This document shows, one piece after another, positions 20,900 to 33,618 of a stretch of 64,000 nucleotides of DNA (within the stretch, counting starts at the first letter, position 1; each line of letters starts with the position of its first letter). The notes below the pieces were generated by a model that saw nothing but the letters and a program-made list of their open reading frames with translations, was not told the origin of the DNA and did not search any database. The stretch spans positions 1,054,001 to 1,118,000 of the forward strand of contig JBAMDO010000580.1 in the NCBI GenBank assembly GCA_037074765.1, written 5' to 3'. The DNA is from Mansonella perstans (Eukaryota; Nematoda; Chromadorea; Rhabditida; Onchocercidae). The translations under genes were made by a program, and so were the position numbers.

Positions 20900-22603
20900 C
20901 TTGCTTCTACAATTTCTATATTTAATACTGCATTAAATAAATAATAAAAAAAAGCATCATCATTCTAGTAAGGTATATTTTATTTTTATTCTACACGTTT
21001 TACATGACCTGAATTGAATATAAATCAGGATAGTATACTACTCTTTTCAATCATAATCCCATTTATAACTTTACAACTGCAATCACATCTAATAATTTCA
21101 CTATTGCGCTATTTTCAAGACAATAGCTAAAAGAAAACTGCCGACATTTGCAGCTCTCTATACTTGCTTGACCTTTCGACCAAAAACTAAACCAATTTTT
21201 TGAAATTAATTCTATGTGATATTATTTGGTTATCAATAAAAAAGCTAATGTAATATTACCCAAATGTTTTTTATGCAAATATTAGCATAGGAAGATTATC
21301 CTTAAGTATATCCGATATGCATAGTATCAAGATTAAGCATATCCGATATGCATAGTATCAAGATTAAGCATATCCGAGATGCATAATATCAAGATTAAGC
21401 ATATCCGATATGCATAATCCGCAAAAATAAACCGCGATCCGACCATAAAACATTTTCATCATTTGCAATCATTTCAATTGTAAACTTTTCCCTCCTCCTC
21501 CTCCTTCCACTGGTTAACGAACGATCTTTGAGTCATTAAAAAATAGGGAAATTTGTCTTGAAACATAACCACTTGCTGATTACGTAACAATGAATAAACC
21601 ATCTAAATGTAAGAAATGCAAATCTAAACGAGAAATATTCCAACAACAACAAGCAAATGACAAAATAGTACATTCACATTCTCTTTCACCACCATCACTT
21701 GTACATTTCATTTTCCAATTTTCAATACTCTCATTTCGCTTTAAGCAATTTTAAAAAACGAAAACTTTTTTTTTTTCCTTTCAATAGGATTGCAAATAAT
21801 GAATAAGCAAAAATGTAGCAATATGAAAAATTTATTTGAAACAAACAAACATTACGAAAAGTAACAGTTAACGAACCCGGAAATAACTCTTCAATTTTTC
21901 CCTGATAATAACAGCACCACTGCTTCTTCCATTATTATCATTACGGACCCGAACTTTATACATCATTACTCTTCACAAGACAAATTATGTGATAATTAAA
22001 TAATCCGCAAACAATACACATACCGTCATTCCTCGATCTCAGATTTCTATACATATTCACTTTCCAAAAAAAAAAAAAAAAAAAACTCTGTCGTACAAAA
22101 AATTAAGTCAATTAATTGATAAATTTAAAAAATGCAAGAAAGCAACAAGAGATAAATTCATCTCTCTTCTCTATATTGTACTGCATTAAATGATGAATGC
22201 AAAATGTTCTAACTAATTTTTGGAAGATATATATTACAAGAAAAAAGTAAAGTGAAAATATGATGATGATGAAAGTAATTAGCCTTTTACGATACCAAAT
22301 TTCAAAAAGTATAAGCAATTAATCTTAACACAACATTTATCATCATTACTTAATTTCTCAAAATAGAATAACGAAGAAAACAATGTGTGATAGGCACCTA
22401 TGTGAATTCTCAAAGAAATGCAATATAATGCAAATGAATCATCAGTGAGTGCCAAAAAAAAAAAAACAATAGTAATACAGATTAAATCTATTAAAAACTA
22501 CAACGAAAATAATATTTACAAGAGATTAAGAGAAAAGCACTTATTAATACAGATATAAGACGAGTTCCTCTTTATCAATGAATAAGTTGGAGATAATTTT
22601 ATT
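20900..22603. other. Intergenic region between prp-40 5' end and AMPK gamma 3' end
   Basis: No exon supported apart from a minisatellite. It includes an A-run near 22067-22084 and CT-rich stretches. The minus-strand sequence just before the prp-40 ATG (TTGTAGAAGCAAG) offers acceptor-like AG sites compatible with trans-splicing. Confidence 0.5.
21304..21418. repeat. 31-bp tandem repeat, about 3.7 copies
   Basis: The unit begins aagcatatccgatatgcata and continues into gtatcaagatt. Copies differ by single substitutions (tat/cat, gat/gag, tagt/taat). It lies upstream of prp-40 in intergenic DNA. Confidence 0.9.
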
Positions 22604-25600
22604 TCACGAACAACACATCTCGTCGTCATTACTTCCAATTACATTGTCCATTACAAAATCAGGTGTACCATCTAAATTATTACTATTAAATACTAAAAGG
22701 TAATGAACAACCAGCATATTTCCACCCTAAAAGGGAGACAACTATCAAACCGAATCAAAAAACAAGGACTCTTTTGTTTTACAAAAATTGTAAAAACGCC
22801 ATCACTTCAACTCGAATTGCAAAAGAACCGATACATCAGTATCTTATATCACCCAAATTTAATATTATTTATTAAGATAGTTCTTTGGTTCTTTTTACAG
22901 TAAATGAAATTCGGCAAATCAAACTACACCATTTACAGTTAAAAATGAAATCGAATGGCGTCCTAAATCCACAAATGATTAGCTATAAATGAAACCATTG
23001 CTCAGTTGATTAGATGAATAACAAAAAAACTTACTTCCAGATGGTGTAATTGGTGGTTCCAAAACCAAAAAACGCAATATATCTGACAGTGAAATGATTC
23101 CTTTCACTTTCTTATCCTGGTCAACAACAACCAAACGATGTACTTCAGCACGGACTATCATTTCTACAATCTTCATTAGTGAGTCATCAGGTGAACAACA
23201 TCGCACTCCCTCGAACCACTGAAAATGAGCTCCTTTAATTACAAAAATTTTGGATTTCCTTTAAAAAAAGTAAGCAGAAATGACAAATTAAAATTTACAT
23301 CAACACGATATCGTAAAGCTTCCTGCGCTGTAACATCCAAATCAATATAAGAATTATTAGCTGCTAAACTTATAGCGTCGAATTTAGCATAAATGTCGAC
23401 AACCTATAAAACATCATAGTTAAATTTTTTAAGATATAGGATGAATTTTACTAGGCTCATGATATGATGAACCAATAATATCTCCAATATAACTTAAAAG
23501 TTAATTTACATTGACGATTCTACCAAAAAAAAAACAGTAATAGGATGAGAAATATGAAACTTCCAACTCAGTGAATTATCATAAAATAAAACATACTTTC
23601 GCATTCTCATCCAATACAGGTAAGGCGGATACCCGTTTAGAAAGAAATATATCCATAATATCTATCAATGTAGTATTCTGCGTGATTGTTAAAACATTAT
23701 TCCATGTACCAATTCCCAACTCAAGCGGTGTCTTCTCCATAAAAGATGGACGAGGCAAATCAACCATCTAAATCCATCAACGGTTAAGACTCCACGACCG
23801 CTAATCTCATAAAGATTACTGTAAGAACTTTTATTTCCTAAAACGAGTTCGAATTTTAATCAATCTAGTAATGATAACATCTTCGCAAATTCGAAAAAAG
23901 CATAGCTTGTGAAGTAAAATCGAACTACTCACAACAAAAACAAAAATCAGTCAAAATTAATAAAAAAACGTATTTCCCACGCATAAAATTATTTGAAAAT
24001 GAAAATAAATGGTGGAAAAAAACCAACATATAAATAAAGGAACTTCATTAACCGCTTGTGAGTAAGGATGAAAGCGATATTACCAGTACATTCCTCCAAC
24101 ACCGGCAAACGATGCACTTTTTCTTTACAGAGAACTTGAACTGCTTGGTAAAGGCTGAATAAATTCCTATCAAAACGAAAGTTCCGAAAGAATAAAAAAT
24201 TTAAGTTGAAATTTTCGAACTGCAACTCGTGATTAAGAAATAGAATGTTAGATATAATATGTCTGAAAACCTTTCAGAAGGACTTATGAACGCCAGTGAT
24301 TTCAGATGACCATCCCGTTCCAGTTCATCACGCCAATTTGCTATTTTATGCTTCTGAAGATCTTGCATACCTTCACTTTTCGAATTTCCATTTTTCACAT
24401 AATACCTAAATAAAAATCAACGTGCAAAAAATTAGGCTAGCGTGAAGCATTTTCAACATCACTTCCAATATAAAACAGCTGACCAGTCTGAATCTTTTGG
24501 CAACAACTGTCATTCTCCCGTAAAATATTCCCAAAATCAACATTGTGCAATGTTTTACATAACATCACTTCATTGTTGCGTTGTTTACGTAAAATAGCAC
24601 CAGAGAGATTTTGAAAACGTGGTGTCAATTCAAATGCTCTATCCATAGTAGGCATAAGAAGTAAAACAGTAAGGTTACATGAGTACATGGAGAACATAAC
24701 TATTACAGCAATGCCATAAAATATTTCATAAAAGCTATTCCATAGTTTACAGTATTAGACAATAATAATTGTTGAACAGACTAAGTGCTAGTGAACAACA
24801 CCTAAAAAGTACTTATGGATTTTGACTTCTCAGAAATGACACTTTCATAATAAATGGGAAACGATCATACTTTTGAAGTATTCGAACAAAATCAGTAATA
24901 GTGAGCATGCCAATAAATTCCTGCTTTTTGCTATCCCATAATGGGGCTGCTCGAACTCCATTGTAGATAAGAGCAAAAAAAGCTTTTTTCACCTGTAAAG
25001 CAGTTGTAGAAATTGAAAAAGACTGTTCTCGTCACTTTTAATCATGACTAGTACAATTAAAATGAATGAACAAAATAAAAGGAAATAAAAATTATGTTCG
25101 TCCAGTTAATATTAGTAATATTTCCGGGGAACAAATCGATGCTAACAAAATCTATAAATCTTGGGAAAACACTACTCTTAAAAAAGATCAAAATTCGTCA
25201 GAAATTATAAATTTTAATAAATTTGTCAGCCAAATAATAAATAATTTCTTTTACCTGCATTTTTTCAATAAAAAGAACTATTCTTGAAGTGGTTTAGAAT
25301 TTTTTTGAAGCATCTATTCATGTTTTAAAAACATTTACTCTTAAAGCTTTTAGAAATAAATATACTTTTAAAATACTGAAATCAAAAACTAAAATCAGTA
25401 TACAACTTTAAAATTTAAGGAAAATCGAACCGTCAATTCAGTATCGAAAACAACCAATTTTGTACTTGTGGGAATTAGGTCGTAGCATTTATGTGCACGC
25501 ATGAACGATGAATAAACAGCATCCTGACTTTCTGCAACTTCATTTCATATTTTTTACTGGTCGATTTGAAAAACAAAAAACAAAATATGGAAAAGTGGAT

Positions 25601-28600
25601 CAGTAGTCTATTCAGATTAGAAAGAAAATGATTAGAAATAAGGAAAGCAAACCGAAAATAACTTTGAAGAATTCAGGAGCAGCTCCATCGTAAGAAGGAT
25701 ATAATGGTAACTGTTCGGTCGATAAGTTGAATGAACTCTGAAATTCATGACTTTAACCAAAAGACAAAAATTCGCCTTCTCTTATTTCTGAATGCTATCC
25801 TTCAAAATCGCACATTTTATAATTATTTTGCTAAATTTATAATTATTTAGCTAAATTTATAATTATTAGTAATTAACAGGTCGGATAAGCTAACGACTGG
25901 GCTGAGATCGTTGACAATATACAAGCAAAATTAAGAGATGTTTGCAGCTATGTTTCTAAGTAAATGCTCAATTCTCCAAAATTGTTTGAATTGTTCGGGA
26001 CGGAAATCGATCATATTCTAACCAGAGATTTCGGAATTGAGATTTTAGTTGGCCAAAATATGGTTGCACTGCATTAATACATTAATGGAATTATTCAATT
26101 GACTTAGCAATGACAAAAAACGGATCCTTTATCATGGACAGGATTTTTTTCCTCTTTACTAGTTATCACTCTTACTCTACAATACCTTTCGTAGAGCTGC
26201 ATTTGCAAAAAATATGCAGCAAACAAAATTAACCGAAAACTTCCAATATAAAACATGAAAGAACCTCAAGAAGCTATAGGGTATTATATAACAGTGAAAG
26301 TAAGACTGATGGTGTGAGAATCTGGAAAACGCGATTGGAATCGTTTATCACTGTTTTCAAGCAATTAAACGCTTAAAAAATGAATGTGCTGAATTTTACT
26401 TTAAAAAGTGGGTTTCCCACTATGCAGAAAAATCTGCCTGTTTTGCTCTCTTGGTCTGAAAACCATATTTCGGAAGAACAGTTCCTATATTCAAAAAGGC
26501 CTTATGAAATGACTTATGAACTGGAACCAAAAGTTTAACAAATTGGAAAGGAATGGATTATAATAATGAGAGGAACATTGTAAGAAAAATAACATTAGTG
26601 CAACGATTTCTTTATTAACAAGTTCTTTTGTAGTGTTTAGCACAGAATTTATACTTGACCACTAAATAAAAAAAAAAAACGTAATGATAAAATAATTACG
26701 AAAGGAAGAATGACAGAAAAGTACTTCACTGACTTTGGAACACAAAAAATGGCCTCTAAAATTTCAATTAGCAACCATTACAAAAAAAAGTAACTTTCCT
26801 TATTCCTTCCAATACTTCTAACACTTTTTTTTTTCACTTCTTGCTTCATTCTTTTGCTTGGCTTGACTTTCTAGAAACACTTTTTAATACCTTAAGAAAT
26901 TCTACATTTTGAAAAAAATTAAGTCGTAAACCGAAAAAAATTCCTCAGCTATGAGAAACGCTTACAACTGATGATATAACTGATGACGATGATGAGATTA
27001 ACATAAAGAAGATTTACGAAGAGCATGATATTCAAAAAGAATGAATAATTAGTCACTTAAGTTAATGTTAAAGAAAAAAAGACTTATTCAGTGGTGTTAA
27101 AAATTGGAAAATCTTTAAAAACAATTGATAATGGCAGTTTTTTTAACAAAGTCTTAATGGCTATTTCAATACATGAATACAAGTGGGGCTTAGAATTAAT
27201 GGGCTAAAAAGAAAATAAAAATTTTTTAAATCAGTCCAAATGATTCTCTAAGCATTTCACTTCTCTGAGCAAAGCCATTTATGCTGAATTTCAAAAAAGG
27301 AACTCGCCATTCATGAGACGCTTTCTTCCTTTACGGAACAACACTTCACATTTTCGTTAAAGAGATCTAAAAAGTGTGATCTCAGCTCAGCAAATCTGAA
27401 TGATATTCCTCGAATGATCTGAGCAACAAGCCTTCAATACGCTTTAATAAACATAAGAGAGATATGCCAAGAAAAATAAAAATAAAGATTAAAAAAAATT
27501 CGCCAATGCTAGTCGTCATACCACAATAAAAAAAGTATCTATTTGAAGTTAAAAAGAAGACTCAAAGTTTCAAAACAATACAAACATCTCTCAACTTACA
27601 CATTTCATCATTTTGACAAAGAAATTAGCAAATCTACGTAATATGCAAAAAAGTTCGTAATGAAGTATTGTCTCATATTTTTCCTGACAAGGAGACACAC
27701 GGTCTATACAGTTCCACATTTTAAAAACACCTAAAAATGCTTCCTTAATACTTCATATATTCTAATCGTTATCCGATTTTTTGTCGCCAAATGCTTTCAA
27801 AACTCATCACCCTGTCTTTTTTCTATTATCAGCATATTTAAAATTAAATCAAAGATGAAATGTTAAGTTGTTTCGTTCACTGATAATCAATTTCTAATCT
27901 TCCTTATTAAGTATAAAAATTGGCTCTACTTCTGTAAATTCCAAATATTTAATCAAGAAACAAATTTAATCTTAACAAATAAAATCGTAAAGAGTTGAGT
28001 AATATTCCGTAAAACATTGTCACAGCTTCCACAACAGTACGCATTGTATCCTTGAAAATATTTTTCTATTAATTTCACGACTACAAATCTATTACATAAA
28101 CAACACCGAAACATCTAATTACAAAATTATAAAAAAAAAAAAGAGAAGGAAACTCCAGTAGTGGCGCTTATTACAAATTGGTGTGTCAAACGAACTTAAT
28201 TTTAGACCAAAGAAAACCTACCTGGGAGCAGAAAAGTATCACAGATTAGAAGATAATGAAGCTATGCTGCCGCTTGCTAGTGAGATTTTTTTGAAGTTAT
28301 GTAATACGACAAAGCAATTGTTTTTACTGAAATATTCAGCATATTTAAACAGAAAGACAAGGGACACTAAACGATACGATTGGGCTTGTTTGTTTTTCAC
28401 CAAAACTGCCCAAAATTCTCAGAAATTATTGAAAGCACAGTCCCATAAATTTACCACAGATTAAATTGTCAATGACTGGATCATATAAACTTAAAAAAAG
28501 AAAAATACTCATACTGATGCATAATGTGACAGTATAGAGAGTATAGAATAAAGCAGAGATACAATTTCAGTGAACAGAGTAAAGTAGGGAAATAATTATT

Positions 28601-31600
28601 ATTGATTTTGAAACTTCGGAACTGTATGGATTAAGTTGCGCGTTAACATATGAGCAATACTACAAGCACTTCATTGAGGACTAACAAATCAAGAATGAAA
28701 TGTAGGAGGCAGCAGAGTGTAGCAAAGACACGAACAAAAGTTACGAGAATTAAACTACTGTTAGATCTATGTAACTTCGAAGCTAAATATTTTCATTAAT
28801 TTGTTAAACAAAGATTTGAAATCATTCACAGAAAGATACATGTTTGTTACTCAAAACGGAACGACCAAAAAAGATTATCCGCTACTTCATGTTCGCTTTC
28901 CTTAATGAATTTAAATGAAAGGCAGAATCTCGCTAAACTAAGAAATATCAAGCTCTTTTCCAAATATAGATTGAAATTAGATTGACCAACAAGAACACGA
29001 AATTACTCACTTATATTTAAAAATTTGAGATTTGCTTTTATCTGTAATTCCCGAAACTAGTACATTTTAATCCCATCTAATCGACGGGCAAACAGAAGGC
29101 AACTAGTTCCTTACCAAACAAAACTTGAAGAAATTGTCTTTAGTAAGTGCACTAAAAAACTCTGATAACAGACGAAACCATCAAATGTAATCGAAATTTT
29201 GCTAAAAAAGATAATAGCTTATAATAAAAGCTCGGAACGACTGAAGTCACTAATACTTCGACTAAATCGATTAAAATAAAATCAACTCTTCCCACTTAGA
29301 ATGACATTTTTTCCAAAATTGAAAGTTTCAGCTTTTGTTTTTACATATTGCAAATATTCGAAAAACCATTCCAAAAACAACTTATAAAAGCGAAACCTGA
29401 TTAAACATAAACTGTCAGAACTGCCATTTTCGGTCATTAAAGAGATCAACGATCCTTACTTCCATCAGTCCTAACTTGTTAATAACTAAAAACACTACGA
29501 AATATATTTAAGAACTTGGGATTACTATTTAATTTTAACATTGTCCTAATTAAATTGTTAACTGTAAGCAAAAAGTTTGAAATTAAACGCAAAAATTAGG
29601 TTAGTTGGACTTGAATCGAATACCAGCTAACTGCTCAATCCCGACATCATCATCCACATTATTTGATCACATATCATATTCCAATTCCATCTTCTAACAG
29701 TTTTAACAACCGCAAAAAAAAAAAATGCATCTATGTCATAAAAAACGGTAATGGACTTAAATTTTCAATAGAAATCGTAAACCTGTTTAATAAGAATTGC
29801 ATAGTTACTGAATGGTGATACTGGCTCCGACACAACACGCCGTGGAGTTTGTGATAAGGCACTGGTATTAAAAACTCCATGTTCCTGGCTAGTATGCACT
29901 GGAAAAAATCGAATTAATAAAATCATTAACTTATTAACTAGTAAATATCACACTTACCATTGCTTGAAGATATGAATAATGAACAGCTCTCACAAAGTTA
30001 TTGCTCAATACCATTTTATTTAAATTTTTAAAGAAAAATTGGAAATGTATTACACAGCAAGAAATTTCTGCACCATTTCCAATTATGGCTTTCTGCAGAA
30101 ACAGTAGCAAAACTTACTCAGGGATGAATGGCACTGTTCAGATGTGTCATTTTTTCCGATTTCTAACTGGAGAGGACTGGAATGAGACTGAAATAGGAAA
30201 CATAACATACGATAAAGAAGTTAAATGAATATGAACTTTCTTCAATGCTGTAAACTTCAAGCTTGTTCTTCAAAAGTATTAAAACTGAAGTTATTGTGCT
30301 TTTTCAGTCGACTGCTTAAAATGGCTGACTCTCAATATAACGTGCTGAATTTAATAACAAAAAAGTAAGTAAAACTGTCACAAAAATTATGAAAAAATTA
30401 TAAAAAAGCACATAAGATTATAGTATTGATCCAATTAGTTACATCGAACGTTTCATTTTTGTTTTATGACTTTATGATAAGGCAAGTATCAGATGCGGAA
30501 TGATGTAAAACAAAAGTTGAGGCACTTCTACGTATCATCTTAACGAATGTTGTTTACCAGTCCAGTTCTAATGTCAATCCAATTAACAGTTGCATATAAG
30601 GAAAATCAAATGTAATCGTAAATTGTACAAATTAAATGATACCGATAGATTCCACATGCTTGACCTCATTTCGACTGCACTTGATGGTCTACGCCGCTGA
30701 TTATTAACACTTGTGGTACCAATATTTGCAAGTTTTGCATCAACAAATAGATGGTTCGATGGTATTGACGAATTAGAGCTTCCCAGTTCTGGTAAATCTG
30801 TTACGCATACACTATGTCTTTCATTACGAACACGAAGGTTATGCCCTGAAAATGCATTCATTATGCAACAACAAGATTTTTTTAATCAGTTAATCAGTCA
30901 AAGATGTGAAAAACTAGACAATATTTCAAAATATTTTATTGCTGCAACAATTGCCCTTAATCCATGTTTCATGCTTATCTTCCAGTAATAACTATAAATG
31001 ATAAAACAACTCACTTTTTGATAGTTTTTCTAATCTATTTGGAAATAATACTATTGTCCCTCCATTCTGGCGACAAAATAGTGAAGTGTTTGTTACATCT
31101 GGACGGGATGTAGATCGATACGTTGTACTGAGTAATGAATCTGACGGTAATGAATCCATATAAGTTCCGAATGATGTGTCATTGGTAGCTGGCGAATGTC
31201 TAAGATCTACAATTTACAATAATAAAGCAAGGGAAATTCCTTGAATTCGCTTTTCATTGTGAGGCTTGCACAATGAATTCATAGATAAGAATGTAAGTAA
31301 TAAATATAGTTAAAAAAATAAGCATAAGCGAACTGAAGAGACAAAAATAACTGTAGACTTTTCGATTGGTTAATCAAATTTGATAGAATAACAAAATCCT
31401 ACAAAATAATAGAAAAATCAAACCTTCATCGAGCGTTTCATAATCACAAGTAGATGAATTCAGTGATTCACGATATGTATGCAAATTTAAACGTTCCCGA
31501 AAAGTATCCATTAAAGTGTGCTCTTTTCTGGAAAAAAATTACAGTGCTAAAGATAATACATTGTATTAATAATAAACGTTTTAAAAAAAATATCTTTGTT

Positions 31601-31766
31601 TCTTTGCAACGAAATCAAACAGTTGGTGTAAGTCAAAAAGTCACCGTCTGAAAGAAGAAACTGGCACATTTAATTTAGTATCTCCAGATCTGTGCCGAGC
31701 ATAAACGTTATGTTTGCGACTGTTCTCACTATTACCCTGATGTGTTGTTCGTGAATAAGATGACAT
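22604..31766 (-). CDS. aakg: AMP-activated protein kinase gamma subunit (four CBS motifs) with long N-terminal extension
   Basis: Nucleotide-sensing regulatory subunit of AMPK. Fifteen exons join in phase: 31766-31645, 31527-31424, 31206-31015, 30845-30643, 30187-30118, 29898-29783, 25737-25653, 25531-25431, 24992-24871, 24405-24271, 24166-24028, 23767-23597, 23403-23299, 23218-23035 and 22692-22604, giving 645 aa. Residues 1-290 are Ser/Thr-rich and not recognised; the CBS region (about 300-610) matches family signatures: [85 protein letters not shown]. The ribose-binding Asp is kept in CBS1 (ITDF), CBS3 (VVDIY) and CBS4 (SLSDIL), while CBS2 has Arg (THKR), the usual metazoan pattern. The C-tail ends DDEMCCS. 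A 4-kb intron separates extension and catalytic-binding core. Which worm gamma paralogue it is cannot be told here; reading past the 23034 donor would give a shorter alternative tail. Confidence 0.93.
25738..29782 (-). other. Large AMPK gamma intron (about 4 kb)
   Basis: This separates the exons of the N-terminal extension from the exon preceding the CBS core, so a second promoter for a short gamma isoform could lie here. I see no retained exon. The plus-strand open frame at 28183-28464 has no recognisable domain. A short tandem of ttataattatt-type units lies near 25818-25866. Confidence 0.5.
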
Positions 31767-32645
31767 TGCTTAATACCTGGAACACTCTCATTCTCAATCA
31801 ATAATATATATATTAACGCTTGGACAAAAAAGTTGAAATATTCGCTTATCAAAAAAAAACACATAAAGTCCAGTTTAAGAACTAGATGAATTGTATTATA
31901 AATACATAATTTTAAAACTTAGTTGATCACTTCACTAAGCAATGTCCGCTCCCAAAACATTTGCTCCATACCCAGATAAAAGATAAGTAAATTTCATTGT
32001 TCGCTAATGCTTTAATAGGATATGAATTCATTAGCATGAAGTATCGAACTGCAGTTTTATAGGAAATAGATGATTGTAAAACTTAGTTGATTTTAAAAAC
32101 TGAATTAAAATTTTTGTCAATGGATCGAGTGTTCGATACTGTTCGGTATTTTATGTTGGTGCATTCATTAAATTTAAAAATAATTAAAGAATGGAATTTG
32201 ATATTTCTACAGAATGATGCTGCGAAAAACTGAGCTAATATTCCATCCCAAAAAATCTCAGTCTTTCCATATTTTAGCAACATGAATTTATCATGAGCTT
32301 TAGCGATCATTTTAAAATTTCGAAAGGATAGTTTTTTGGTTTACTCAATTATATCTAATCTATTGTAAACCTAATTCCATCCTTTTCTAAATCTAACTGT
32401 AAGTAGTACATACTTCAACAACTAAAACAAATACATTAATTATCATCATAAATACATTCGCATTATTAATCATTCAATCGAGTGCATTAATACTTGATTA
32501 AATCTATTTTAAATTGCTATTTAATAAATTTGATGAAATTTGATGAAAATATGCAATAACAAGGAATACTTTCTTTGAATGTCATATATATCAAAAAAAT
32601 ATATAACTAATAATAAATTGTAACATAAAAGAAATCATTATATGA

Positions 32646-32683
32646 TTTCGCTGTTTAATTATATGCATAATTAAACAGCGAAA
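32646..32683. repeat. Perfect 16-bp inverted repeat with 6-base loop
   Basis: The left arm TTTCGCTGTTTAATTA (32646-32661) is the exact reverse complement of 32668-32683; the loop is TATGCA. It sits about 0.9 kb upstream of the annotated AMPK gamma start. Confidence 0.9.
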
Positions 32684-33205
32684 ATAAGTATTCTTCAAAT
32701 TCTTTCTCTCTTCTTCACTATGCTTTGTCAATTTCTTCACAAGGCACACACACACACACATATGTTGCCATGTAAATTGCAATAAATTATAAATGCTTCA
32801 AAAGAAAGCATTAATGAATTGTTGATTGAAAAAAAGGCAAAGTATGATTTAACAATTAAAAATCAATTCTTCATAATGGATCACTCATACAACTAATAAA
32901 TCTATTTGAATTTCTCAAAAAAAAAAAAAAAAGAAAAATGCTATATCATTTGGTTGATATTAAATTTATCAGATTTATCGATTTGTTTATCAGATTATAG
33001 TTTATCAAATTTATCGATTCTCATTGTTATTTGAAATTTTTGTTTTTTTTCAAAAGTCAAAAAATTCTAGCACTATTATCTCTGTCCTTTTCTCATTGGC
33101 ACAACAATCTATGCACTTTAATTTATCTCAAATAAATCATCACTACATGTAATCTGTCTTTAAGAGTTATATTTTGTATGAAATGAAAAAAAATGAAATG
33201 CTTAC

Positions 33206-33245
33206 GTGTCGAAATACGAAGAAGAAAAGTTGGACAAAATTCCAT
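33206..33245 (-). other. Candidate alternative first coding exon of the AMPK gamma gene
   Basis: On the minus strand an ATG directly follows an acceptor-like ATCCAG. It opens 13 codons (MEFCPTFLLRIST) and then meets a good donor, C|gtaagc, leaving phase 1. It cannot join the annotated second exon (31527), but it would join in phase to the exons starting at 31206, 30845 or 29898. This is a short-sequence inference only. Confidence 0.35.
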
Positions 33246-33357
33246 CTGGATTGTATCAAATAAAGTATTCATTATATATGAATCGATATTAAAAGATCAT
33301 TTCAATTGCAAGGAAATTCAAAATTAAAAACAATCAAAGATATCAAATAAAAATTGT

Positions 33358-33618
33358 TAAACTCATAGATTTGTCAAACTCATAGATTGAGTTAAACTCA
33401 TAGATTTGTCAAACTCATAGATTGAGTTAAACTCATAGATTTGTCAAACTCATAGATTGAGTTAAACTCATAGATTTGTCAAACTCATAGATTGAGTTAA
33501 ACTCATAGATTTGTCAAACTCATAGATTGAGTTAAACTCATAGATTTGTCAAACTCATAGATTGAGTTAAACTCATAGATTTGTCAAACTCATAGATTGA
33601 GTTAAATTCATAGATTTC
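33358..33618. repeat. 35-bp minisatellite, about 7.4 copies
   Basis: The unit is aaactcatagatttgtc followed by aaactcatagattgagtt, so each unit is itself a diverged internal duplication of about 17 bases. Copies are almost identical until the last one, which suggests recent expansion. Confidence 0.95.

Larger units (their letters stand above)
31767..33357. other. Upstream region of the AMPK gamma gene
   Basis: AT-rich DNA with a CA microsatellite near 32745-32759 and a perfect hairpin at 32646-32683. A candidate alternative first exon lies at 33206-33245. Confidence 0.5.

Noticed and set aside
24437..24697. Minus-strand 86-codon frame in an AMPK gamma intron
   Set aside because: The flanking exons 24871 and 24405 join in phase with a perfect family match, so it is not an exon. 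No domain recognised.
28183..28464. Plus-strand 93-codon frame in the large AMPK gamma intron
   Set aside because: No domain, no splice partner and no family resemblance; probably chance or decayed sequence.
33358..33618. CRISPR-like regular repeat
   Set aside because: Units are directly contiguous without unique spacers, and this is eukaryotic DNA; it is a minisatellite.
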